Source: JACZQZ01 sp046756945
GTDB lineage: Bacteria; Pseudomonadota; Alphaproteobacteria; Rhodospirillales; 2-02-FULL-58-16
Direction: 5' to 3'
Assembly: GCA_046756945.1 (NCBI GenBank)
Contig: JBHHXI010000153.1
Span: 1-6,604, forward strand
Length of the DNA stretch: 6,604 nucleotides
The position numbers and the translations under genes are program-made. Each line of letters begins with the position of its first letter. Positions within the stretch are counted from its first letter, which is position 1. Shown here in pieces: positions 1-5,327 of the stretch. The notes under the pieces are model-generated. The model was not told the origin of the DNA. It searched no databases and was given only the letters and a program-made list of their open reading frames with translations.

Positions 1-50
1 CATCAGCCTCGTGAGCCCACGCGTCCGCCAATTCCGTCCCACGGGGGCGG

Positions 51-267
51 TTAGAGCAGCTTCTTGAACTCGTCGACGCCGCGTCCCGCGTCGGTCACGA
101 TCCCGCCCATGGTATAGGCGTCGATGGGATTGCTGCGTGGGATGGTAAGAAACCGGTTCCCGTCGGACATCACCACATGCTTGCGGCCTTCACGAGCGAT
201 CCGAAAGCCGGCCCTTATCAAGGGCACGAATGGCCCGGCGGTGGTTGACGCCCGGGATCTTGGGCAT
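51..267 (-). pseudogene. hicA: HicA-family toxin, frameshifted by one base
   Basis: The ATG at 265-267 lies 2 nt after the hicB stop. The frame starts MPKIPGVNHRRAIRALDK and then runs into a TGA at 190-192 after 25 codons. Removing one C from the run at 212-214 gives an uninterrupted 71-residue protein ending at TAA 51-53. It matches the small HicA/YcfA family: an N-terminal helix (VNHRRAIRALDKAGF), the central strand with the presumed catalytic histidine (REGRKHVVMSDG, His30), then FLTIPRSNPIDAYTMGGIV and a C-terminal DEFKKLL. HicA toxins are ribosome-independent mRNA interferases with a dsRBD-like fold, held inactive by HicB. Restored length, motif order and position next to hicB all fit. 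The break is either a true inactivating indel or a sequencing or assembly error. No strong Shine-Dalgarno is visible, so translation was probably coupled to hicB. Confidence 0.85.
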
Positions 268-269
268 CG

Positions 270-467
270 CTAATCGGCCACGTCGACTTCCCGAACATCT
301 TCGCCAACAAGTGTTTGTGCAACGGCGGCCTTGTATTCGCCGATGGCATCACGGATGTTGCCGATGGCCTCGGCCTCGGTCGCGCCCTGGGACCAGCATC
401 CAGGTAAACCCGGGCAGTTGACGCTAAAACCCTCGTCGGTTTGTCTGAGGACCACTTTGTACTTCAT
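270..467 (-). CDS. hicB: HicB-family antitoxin (short form)
   Basis: This is a 65-residue protein starting MKYKVVLRQTDEGFSVNCPG. I chose the ATG at 465-467 because the HicB-like fold begins there; an upstream ATG at 525-527 would add 20 residues unlike the family. The pattern is typical of the HicB-like antitoxin domain: a first beta strand (KYKVVL), DEGFSV, PGLPGCWSQG, then the helix T-E-A-E-A-I-G-N-I-R-D-A-I-G-E-Y. It would bind and neutralise HicA, encoded 2 nt downstream. The domain takes up nearly the whole protein, and I see no C-terminal ribbon-helix-helix or HTH segment such as longer HicB proteins use for autorepression. The order is antitoxin first. The frame is intact although its toxin partner is broken, and the start-proximal Shine-Dalgarno is weak. 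Confidence 0.85.
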   Translation of the reverse strand: MKYKVVLRQTDEGFSVNCPGLPGCWSQGATEAEAIGNIRDAIGEYKAAVAQTLVGEDVREVDVAD

Positions 468-500
468 GCTCAGCACTTCATGCTTATCGAATCCGCGACC

Positions 501-513
501 GTCCGAATCGGAC
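501..513. promoter_or_regulatory. 13-bp palindrome upstream of hicB, possible operator
   Basis: GTCCGAATCGGAC has perfect 6-bp arms around one central base. It lies 33 bp upstream of the hicB start, between that gene and tRNA-Leu, which is a usual place for a toxin-antitoxin operator. I could not assign convincing -35 and -10 boxes around it. The short HicB shows no DNA-binding domain, so an operator role is only a possibility; short palindromes are also common by chance in GC-rich DNA. Confidence 0.3.
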
Positions 514-594
514 CGAACCAAGACCACGATACATGTTCAGGCCGGGCAATCCCAGGGCTAACGACGGCAGGGACGGCTTGCAGCCGATGTGGAT

Positions 595-681
595 TGGTGC
601 CCCCGGGGAGACTCGAACTCCCACTCCGTTGCCGGAAACAGATTTTGAGTCTGCCGCGTCTACCAGTTCCGCCACAGGGGC
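595..681 (-). tRNA. tRNA-Leu, anticodon CAA
   Basis: This is an 87-nt class II tRNA with encoded CCA (the TGG at 595-597 on the plus strand). On the minus strand the acceptor GCCCCTG pairs with CGGGGGC (one G-T pair), followed by discriminator A. The D arm contains the GGTAGACGC block usual in tRNA-Leu. The anticodon stem is GCAGA/TCTGT around loop CTCAAAA, giving anticodon CAA, which reads UUG. A long variable arm (TCCG-GCAA-CGGA) and a T arm (GGGAG TTCGAGT CTCCC) complete the cloverleaf. The long variable arm together with this anticodon identifies leucine. A near-consensus promoter precedes it. I see no clear intrinsic terminator before hicB. Confidence 0.97.
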
Positions 682-708
682 CAACCGCCTGCCGGTGAAT
701 CGGCGCCC

Positions 709-736
709 ATCATAGGCTTGGCCCGAGGCCGGTCAA
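709..736 (-). promoter_or_regulatory. Sigma-70 promoter of tRNA-Leu
   Basis: On the minus strand, TTGACC (731-736) is followed by a 16-nt spacer and TATGAT (709-714); each box matches the consensus at 5 of 6 positions. Transcription would start near 702, about 20 nt upstream of the mature tRNA 5' end. The DNA right after the -10 box is GC-rich (GGGCGCC), a discriminator type typical of stable-RNA promoters under stringent control; that regulation is inferred. Confidence 0.8.
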
Positions 737-839
737 CACATCCACGGCGCGCCCCGAAGCCGTCCGATCGCCCGCCCCGGGCCGGCGCGAATTGCCCGGC
801 CCGGACCCGCGCCACCGCCCGCCGCCGGCGACGCCCGAT

Positions 840-867
840 TTGCCCGCCCGCGCCGCGCCTGCTAAAC
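840..867 (+). promoter_or_regulatory. Weak candidate promoter for the yqaA-dsbB-coq7 operon
   Basis: TTGCCC (840-845) matches the -35 consensus at 4 of 6 positions. The only A/T-containing hexamer at a suitable distance is around GCTAAAC (861-867), with a 15-16 nt spacer and a poor match to the -10 consensus. The rest of 737-873 is almost pure G/C with no better candidate. The operon needs a promoter upstream of 928, but this assignment is tentative. Confidence 0.25.
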
Positions 868-873
868 CACCGC

Positions 874-921
874 CGCGTATCCCCACCGGGGGAAGGGCGC
901 GTATCCCCACCGGGGGAAGGG
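874..921 (+). repeat. Exact 24-bp tandem duplication carrying the yqaA ribosome-binding site
   Basis: Two identical 24-bp units occupy 874-897 and 898-921. Each contains TCCCC-ACCG-GGGGA, a small hairpin, followed by AGGG. The second copy supplies the purine-rich Shine-Dalgarno (GGGGGAAGGGAAA) for the GTG start at 928. The first copy therefore holds a duplicate of the same site, 24 nt further upstream. The unit resembles REP-like hairpin motifs common in GC-rich proteobacteria. With only two copies and no spacers it is not a CRISPR array. Confidence 0.9.
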
Positions 922-927
922 AAAGCG

Positions 928-1509
928 GTGCTGAGAAAACTTTACGACCGGACCATGGCGCTGGCCGCCCACCGCCACGCCCTGTGGGCGCTGGCCGTCG
1001 TCTCCTTCGCCGAGAGCTCGGTCTTTCCCATTCCGCCGGACGTGGTGCTCATTCCCATGGTGCTGGCGGCGCGCGGCAGCGCCTGGCGGATCGCGCTGGT
1101 GTGCACCGCGGCCTCGGTGCTTGGCGGGTTCGCCGGCTACGGCATCGGGTATATGCTGTTCGAGACCGTCGGGCGGCCGATCCTCGATTTCTACGGCTAC
1201 GGGGCCCAGTTCACCCGCTTCCAGGGCTATTACAACGAATGGGGGGCGTGGATCGTCGCCGGCGCCGGGTTGACGCCGTTCCCCTACAAGGTGATCACCA
1301 TTGCCAGCGGGGTGACGGCGCTCGATCCCGTGGTCTTCGGCATCGCCTCGGCGCTCTCCAGGGGCGCACGCTTCTTCGCCGTGGCGGCCCTGCTGTGGTA
1401 TTTCGGCGCCCCGGTGCGCGCCTTCATCGAGAGCAACCTGGGCTGGCTGACGGCGCTGTTCTTCGCCCTCCTCGTCGGCGGCTTCGCCCTCGTCCGCTTC
1501 GTCCTGTAG
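928..1509 (+). CDS. yqaA: YqaA/DedA (SNARE-associated) family inner-membrane protein
   Basis: This is a 193-residue integral membrane protein. The GTG start at 928 is chosen for the strong Shine-Dalgarno just upstream and because the family normally begins with the LRKLYD-type sequence seen here. The longer frame from 718 would add about 70 Arg/Pro-rich residues that look non-coding. Visible features are the family signature FAESSVFPIPPDVVLIP (residues 27-43), a Gly-rich membrane segment near 62-78, the re-entrant-type segment AGLTPFPYKVITIASG (113-128), SRGARFF (144-150) and a C-terminal hydrophobic helix (about 173-193). DedA-family proteins are linked to membrane homeostasis and polyprenyl-phosphate or phospholipid transport; the YqaA branch is poorly characterised and its substrate cannot be read here. 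It is first in an operon with dsbB, 15 nt downstream. An association with disulfide-bond metabolism is inferred from this position. Confidence 0.9.
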   Translation: MLRKLYDRTMALAAHRHALWALAVVSFAESSVFPIPPDVVLIPMVLAARGSAWRIALVCTAASVLGGFAGYGIGYMLFETVGRPILDFYGYGAQFTRFQGYYNEWGAWIVAGAGLTPFPYKVITIASGVTALDPVVFGIASALSRGARFFAVAALLWYFGAPVRAFIESNLGWLTALFFALLVGGFALVRFVL

Positions 1510-1524
1510 CCCGGGGGGCGCATA

Positions 1525-2052
1525 ATGCGGTATACCGGGACCATGATCGCACCAACCGCGGGCGTCGAGTGGCTGCGCCACATGCCGATGGCCATCCTGG
1601 CGGCCAGCGTCGGTGCCCTGGCCGTCGCCTACATCGCCGAGTTCGTCTTCGGGTTCGAGCCCTGTATCCTGTGCCTCTATCAGCGGGTGCCGTACGCGGC
1701 CACGGGAATCCTCGCCGTCCTCGCCCTCGGCCTGCCGCCCCGGAGCGGCGTGCGGGCGGCCTCCGTGGCGCTGTGCGGCGCCGTGTTCCTGGCCGGCGCC
1801 GGGATCGCCGCCTATCACCTCGGCGTCGAGCAGCACTGGTGGGCCGGCACGGCGGCGTGCAGCGGCGCCCTGCCGGCGGAGATGACGGTCGACGAGCTGC
1901 AAGCCCAGCTCGCGGCCAAGCCGCCCAAACCCTGCGACCAGGTGGACTGGACCCTGTTCGGCATCTCGTTCGCCGGATACAACCTGATGGCCTCGCTGGC
2001 CCTGGCCGGGTTCTCCCTGGCCGGGGCGCGGCGGCTGATGGGCGCGCCATGA
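1525..2052 (+). CDS. dsbB: Disulfide bond formation protein B (DsbB family)
   Basis: This is a 175-residue four-helix inner-membrane protein that would reoxidise a DsbA-type thiol oxidase and pass electrons to ubiquinone. The first periplasmic pair is Cys47-Ile-Leu-Cys50 in EPCILCLYQR, with Arg54 matching the quinone-contacting Arg48 of E. coli DsbB. The second pair is Cys112 (AACSG) and Cys137 (KPCDQVDW), 25 residues apart, close to the Cys104/Cys130 spacing in E. coli. WTLFGISFAGYNLMASL (142-158) starts the last membrane segment and is characteristic of alphaproteobacterial members. The ATG at 1525 follows a G-rich Shine-Dalgarno; a second in-frame ATG at 1543, also after GGGA, would remove six residues. 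It ends in an ATGA overlap with coq7, indicating translational coupling. No DsbA is encoded in the window. Confidence 0.93.
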   Translation: MRYTGTMIAPTAGVEWLRHMPMAILAASVGALAVAYIAEFVFGFEPCILCLYQRVPYAATGILAVLALGLPPRSGVRAASVALCGAVFLAGAGIAAYHLGVEQHWWAGTAACSGALPAEMTVDELQAQLAAKPPKPCDQVDWTLFGISFAGYNLMASLALAGFSLAGARRLMGAP

Positions 2053-2615
2053 CCGGGGCCCGGCGCGGCGGACGGACCGGGCGCCTGCCCGGCGACCCGA
2101 CCGGGGAGCGGTCGGTCCACCGGATGATACGGGTCGATCAGGCCGGCGAGTACGGCGCCATGCGCATCTACCAGGGGCAGTTGCGGGTGCTCGGCGGGTC
2201 CCCGTCGGCGCCCGTGATCCGCCGCATGGCCGACCAGGAGCAACAGCACCTGGACGCCTTCAACGCCCTGATGGTCCGCCGCCGGGTGCGGCCGACGGTG
2301 CTGATGCCGCTGTGGCACGTGGCCGGCTTCGTCCTCGGGGCGGGGACGGCGCTGCTCGGCGAGCGCGCCGCCATGGCCTGCACCGTCGCCGTCGAAGAGG
2401 TCATCGACGAGCACTACTCAGGCCAGATCGAAAGGCTCGACGACGACGACGAGGCGGACCTGAGGGAAACCGTCGCCGCGTTCCGCCTGGACGAGATCCA
2501 GCACCGGGACACCGGCCTCGCCCGCGGCGCCGAGCAGGCGCCCGGCTACGAGGCCCTCACCGCCGTGATCAGGGCCGGCTCCAGGCTCGCCATCTGGCTC
2601 TCGGAGAGGGTTTGA
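2049..2615 (+). CDS. coq7: Coq7-type demethoxyubiquinone hydroxylase
   Basis: This 188-residue protein is a carboxylate-bridged di-iron monooxygenase that would hydroxylate C6 of the demethoxyubiquinol ring late in ubiquinone synthesis, at the inner membrane. The six expected iron ligands are all visible: Glu34 (DQAGEYGA), Glu64 and His67 (DQEQQHLDAF), Glu116 (VAVEEVIDEH), Glu149 and His152 (LDEIQHRDTGL). The hydrophobic WHVAGFVLGAGTALLG (89-104) is the membrane-associating segment, and the C-terminus RLAIWLSERV is a family hallmark. The ATG overlaps the dsbB stop (ATGA), so the two are coupled. The same frame is open far upstream through dsbB and yqaA, but that is GC-driven shadow. Products of this operon share ubiquinone: DsbB reduces it and Coq7 helps make it. 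Confidence 0.95.
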   Translation: MTGARRGGRTGRLPGDPTGERSVHRMIRVDQAGEYGAMRIYQGQLRVLGGSPSAPVIRRMADQEQQHLDAFNALMVRRRVRPTVLMPLWHVAGFVLGAGTALLGERAAMACTVAVEEVIDEHYSGQIERLDDDDEADLRETVAAFRLDEIQHRDTGLARGAEQAPGYEALTAVIRAGSRLAIWLSERV

Positions 2616-2632
2616 CCGCCTGGGACTTGTGG

Positions 2633-2808
2633 CCCTCGTGTCTTCGTGGCCAAAAAAATTTCCCGTCGCCCCTCTTTTCTCCTCTGCGTCCCTTTGCGTC
2701 CTCCGCGTTGGGATTCAAAACGCCGGGGACGCAAAGGGACGCAGAGGGTTTCCCGCCGAGCGCACATACCCCCAGAGACAAATTCCTTGATCACCCGGAC
2801 ACGGAGGG
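2633..2808. repeat. Nested inverted-repeat intergenic element (MITE-like or long palindromic repeat)
   Basis: An outer imperfect inverted repeat pairs 2633-2651 (starting CCCTCGTGTC) with about 2791-2808 (ending GACACGGAGGG), with several mismatches and a one-base offset. Inside it lies a much stronger hairpin (2681-2707 against 2721-2747). The motif style (CGTGTCTTCGTGGCC at one end and GCGTCCCTTTGCGTCC in the centre) resembles non-coding interspersed repeats I recall from diverse environmental bacterial genomes. The element sits between the convergent coq7 and trmJ genes. It has no coding capacity and no transposase. Exact limits and any target-site duplication cannot be settled from one copy. 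Confidence 0.6.
2681..2747. repeat. Long hairpin core of the intergenic element
   Basis: Arms 2681-2701 and 2727-2747 are perfect 21-bp reverse complements. Pairing extends inward to 2707 and 2721 with two non-Watson-Crick positions, giving a 27-position stem around a 13-nt loop (2708-2720). Each arm also holds an internal direct repeat of TGCGTCC-type words. Transcription from either side would give a very stable RNA hairpin. There is no T-tract after it on either strand, so it is not a classical intrinsic terminator, although it may protect mRNA ends or block readthrough between the convergent operons. Confidence 0.9.
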
Positions 2809-2851
2809 CTGTCGGGTGGTCTTCCCTTGGTGCCTTGGCCCCTCGGCGGTG

Positions 2852-2873
2852 AAAACCGTCCCTACCCGGTCGG
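2852..2873 (-). terminator. Weak candidate terminator at the end of trmJ
   Basis: On the minus strand, CCGACC (2868-2873) can pair with GGACGG (2856-2861) with one central mismatch around a 6-nt loop that contains the trmJ stop codon; TTTT (2852-2855) follows directly. The stem is short and overlaps the coding end, so this is a low-confidence suggestion. Confidence 0.25.
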
Positions 2874-3650
2874 TCCCTTCCGTCCCCGGGTCAGCGCCGC
2901 GATGACGCCGCGGAGCGTGCGCACCTCCTGGTCGGTGAGGCCGGCGCGCTGGAAGATGTTGCGCAGGTTGCGCACCATGTAGGGCCGCTTGCCGGCGACG
3001 TGCAGGAAGCCGCAGGCGTCCAGTTCACCTTCCAGGTGCTCGAACAGGCCGATCAGCTCTTCCTTGGTGGCGGGCCGCGTCGTTTTCGGCGCGCTCAGGC
3101 CGGGCGGCGGCGCGTCGGCGGCGGCGTGCAGCCACTCGTAGCCGACGACGAGCACGGCCTGGGCCAGGTTGAGCGAGCTGAATCCGGGATTCAGCGGCAC
3201 CGTGAGCACGGCGTCGGCAAGGGCCACGTCGTCGTTGGTGAGCCCCTTGGCCTCGGGCCCGAAGAGCACGCCCGAGCGTCCGCCCGTTGCCGCGAACGAC
3301 CGCATCTCGGCGGCGGCGGTGCGGGGGAGCAGCGTCGTCTTGGTCATGTCCCGGTGGCGCGCCGTGGCCGCATAGACGCGCTGCAGGTCCTTGATGGCGT
3401 CGGCGGTGGTGTCGAACAGACGGGCCTTTTCGAGCACGCTATCGGCGCCCGCGGCCGCGGCCACCGCACTGTCGTTGGGCCAGCCGTCGCGGGGCCTGAC
3501 CAGGCGCAGGTCGGCGAGCGCGCAGTTGTGCATGGCGCGGGCCGCCATGCCGATGTTCTCGCCCAGCTGGGGATCGACCAGGACCACGGCGGGCGCGGCG
3601 CCTGCCGCCGCCCCGGCGGGCACGAGCCGGGAGGCGTCCGTTCCGGCCAT
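2862..3650 (-). CDS. trmJ: TrmJ-type SPOUT tRNA (Cm32/Um32) 2'-O-methyltransferase
   Basis: This is a 262-residue protein with the three SPOUT/TrmH motifs that make the trefoil-knot S-adenosylmethionine site: motif 1 GENIGMAARAMHNC (30-43, Asn32 and Arg38), motif 2 FGPEAKGL (130-137) and motif 3 PLNPGFSSLNLAQAV (152-166). The C-terminal helical part with KEELIGLFEHLEGEL, KRPYMVRNLRNIFQRAGL and a final EVRTLRGVIAAL is typical of the TrmJ branch, which methylates ribose 32 of tRNA anticodon loops. Residues 1-20 form an Ala-rich N-terminal tail. The ATG at 3648-3650 is used because it lies 4 nt after the cimA stop; upstream in-frame sequence is the shadow of the cimA repeat. The tight spacing indicates co-transcription with cimA. 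Exact target nucleotides and tRNAs are inferred from the family. Confidence 0.9.
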   Translation of the reverse strand: MAGTDASRLVPAGAAAGAAPAVVLVDPQLGENIGMAARAMHNCALADLRLVRPRDGWPNDSAVAAAAGADSVLEKARLFDTTADAIKDLQRVYAATARHRDMTKTTLLPRTAAAEMRSFAATGGRSGVLFGPEAKGLTNDDVALADAVLTVPLNPGFSSLNLAQAVLVVGYEWLHAAADAPPPGLSAPKTTRPATKEELIGLFEHLEGELDACGFLHVAGKRPYMVRNLRNIFQRAGLTDQEVRTLRGVIAALTRGRKGPTG

Positions 3651-3654
3651 GGCT

Positions 3655-5286
3655 TCAGGCGTCGGCGCCGGCGTCGGCGCCGGCGTCGGCGCCGGCGACG
3701 GTGGCGCCGTCCCGGTACAGCTTGTAGATGATGCTGTCGCGGAGCGCGCCATAGGACGCGTCGATGACGTTGGTGGACACCCCGACCGTGGACCAGTGCG
3801 CGCCCTCGCCGTCGGCGGATTCGATCATCACCCGCGTCACCGCCCCGGTCCCTTCGCCGGGGGTGAGGATGCGCACCTTGTAGTCCACCAGCCGCACGTC
3901 GGCGAGCTGCGGATAGAGCGGCGTCAGCGCCTCGCGCAGCGCCGCGTCGAGCGCGTTCACCGGCCCGTTGCCCTCGGCCACGGTCATCGTCGAGCGGCCG
4001 CCCACCTCCAGCTTCACCGTCGCCTCGGAGAGCGTGATCAGGTCGCCCTTGGCGTTCCAGCGCCGCTCGTCGATGACGCGAAAGCTGGTGTGTCTGAAGT
4101 ATTCGGGAACGCCGCCGAGAGCCCGGCGGGCGAGCAGCTCGAAGCTGGCCGCGGCGTCGTCGTAGGCGTAGCCGTCGAACTCCCGCGCCTTCACCGTCTC
4201 CACCAGTTGCGCCACCTTGGGGTCGCCGGCGTCGATGTCCAGTCCCATCTCGCGGAACTGGGCGAGGATGTTGGAGCGGCCCGACTGGTCCGACACCACG
4301 ATGTGACGGCGGTTGCCGACCAGGTCCGGCACCATGTGCTCGTAGCAGCGCGGGTTCTTCTCCACCGCCGAGACGTGCAGCCCGGCCTTGTGCGCGAATG
4401 CCGCCTCGCCGACGTAGGGCGCGGTGCGGTCCGGGGCCCGGTTCAGGCGTTCGTCCATGACGCGCGAGATGTGGGTCAGCCCGGCCAGGTTGTCGTGCGA
4501 GACCCCGGTCTCGTACCCCATCTTGCACATCAGCGACGGGATGACGGCAATCAGATCGGCGTTGCCGCAACGCTCGCCCAGGCCGTTGAGCGTGCCCTGG
4601 ACCTGGCGCACCCCGGCCTCGACCGCGATCAGGCTGTTGGCGGCCGCGTTGCCGGTGTCGTTATGGGCATGGATGCCCAGGCGCTCGCCGGGGATGTGGG
4701 CCATGACCGCGCCGACGATGGGCTCCATCTCGTGGGGCAGGGTGCCGCCGTTGGTGTCGCACAGCACAACCCAGCGGGCGCCCGCCTCCAGGGCCGCCTT
4801 CACGCAGTCGAGCGCGAACCCGGGGTCGGCCTTGTAGCCGTCGAAGAAGTGCTCGGCGTCGAACATCACCTCGTCGACGCGCCGGCAGGCATGGCGAACG
4901 CTGTCGGCGATCATTTTCACGTTTTCGGTGAGCGCCACGCCGAGCGCCGTCTCCACGTGGAAGGCCCAGGCCTTGCCGACGATGCACACGGTGTCCGTCT
5001 TGGCCGAGAACAGGGCGTTGAGGCCGGGATCGTTTTCGGCGCTGCGCCCGGCGCGGCACGTCATGCCGAAGGCCGTCAGCTTGGCGTGCCCGAGTTTGGG
5101 CGCGTCGGCGAAGAAGGCGTCGTCGGTGGGGTTGGCCCCCGGCCAGCCGCCTTCCACGTAATCGATGCCCAGGCCGTCCAGTTCCCGGGCGATGGCCGCC
5201 TTGTCGGTGGCCGTGAAATCGACGCCCACGGTCTGCGCCCCGTCGCGGAGCGTGCTGTCATAAAGATATACGCGCCGGTCGCCCAT
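3655..5286 (-). CDS. cimA: Citramalate synthase
   Basis: This 543-residue enzyme condenses pyruvate and acetyl-CoA to (R)-citramalate, opening the threonine-independent route to isoleucine. The N-terminal HMGL-like TIM barrel (about 4-270) has LYDSTLRDGAQT with catalytic Arg14 and metal-binding Asp15, YVEGGWPGANPTD, metal-binding His206 and His208 in GIHAHND, and GTLNGLGERCGNADL (231-245). The linker carries HKAGLHVSAVEKNP and SDQSGRSNI. A LeuA-type dimerisation/regulatory domain (about 400-527) is present, so allosteric control by isoleucine is likely. The sequence resembles the long CimA type, not 2-isopropylmalate synthase. The ATG at 5284-5286 (MGDRRVYLYD) fits the family; an upstream TTG at 5328 would add 14 unsupported residues. 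The last 12 residues are a (GADA)3 repeat beyond the normal end. It is followed by trmJ and divergent from the gene at 5328. Confidence 0.93.
   Translation of the reverse strand: MGDRRVYLYDSTLRDGAQTVGVDFTATDKAAIARELDGLGIDYVEGGWPGANPTDDAFFADAPKLGHAKLTAFGMTCRAGRSAENDPGLNALFSAKTDTVCIVGKAWAFHVETALGVALTENVKMIADSVRHACRRVDEVMFDAEHFFDGYKADPGFALDCVKAALEAGARWVVLCDTNGGTLPHEMEPIVGAVMAHIPGERLGIHAHNDTGNAAANSLIAVEAGVRQVQGTLNGLGERCGNADLIAVIPSLMCKMGYETGVSHDNLAGLTHISRVMDERLNRAPDRTAPYVGEAAFAHKAGLHVSAVEKNPRCYEHMVPDLVGNRRHIVVSDQSGRSNILAQFREMGLDIDAGDPKVAQLVETVKAREFDGYAYDDAAASFELLARRALGGVPEYFRHTSFRVIDERRWNAKGDLITLSEATVKLEVGGRSTMTVAEGNGPVNALDAALREALTPLYPQLADVRLVDYKVRILTPGEGTGAVTRVMIESADGEGAHWSTVGVSTNVIDASYGALRDSIIYKLYRDGATVAGADAGADAGADA
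3658..3693 (-). repeat. 12-bp tandem repeat, three units, encoding the CimA C-terminal GADA tail
   Basis: Three exact copies of GGCGTCGGCGCC (plus strand) end at the cimA stop codon. On the coding strand they give GADA-GADA-GADA, residues 532-543. A degenerate fourth unit (GGCGACGGTGGCGCC) adjoins at 3694. The unit length is a multiple of three, so slippage would change tail length without altering the frame. The repeat lies just 8 bp from the trmJ start. Confidence 0.95.
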
Positions 5287-5327
5287 GCCCGCGAATTCCC
5301 CGACTCTCTCAAAAGAAGGCGGCGACA

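Noticed and set aside
1..50. Terminator or gene fragment downstream of hicA
   Set aside because: I found no convincing stem plus U-tract and no recognisable coding sequence in these 50 bases.
718..927. N-terminal extension of the yqaA frame starting at ATG 718
   Set aside because: The added residues are Arg/Pro-rich, cover the tandem repeat, and are not part of the family; GTG 928 has a strong Shine-Dalgarno.
792..2048. Long open frame upstream of and in frame with coq7, suggesting a fused 607-residue protein
   Set aside because: The upstream part overlaps yqaA and dsbB and is Arg/Pro/Gly-rich shadow; the Coq7 family begins at the ATG at 2049 that overlaps the dsbB stop.
862..2050. Minus-strand open frames across yqaA and dsbB
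   Set aside because: Low-complexity Gly/Arg/Pro/Glu products antisense to well-supported membrane-protein genes.
3651..3752. Extended trmJ start with a Pro-Ala-Thr repeat N-terminus
   Set aside because: This is the cimA 3' repeat read in another frame; the ATG at 3650, 4 nt after the cimA stop, is the natural start.
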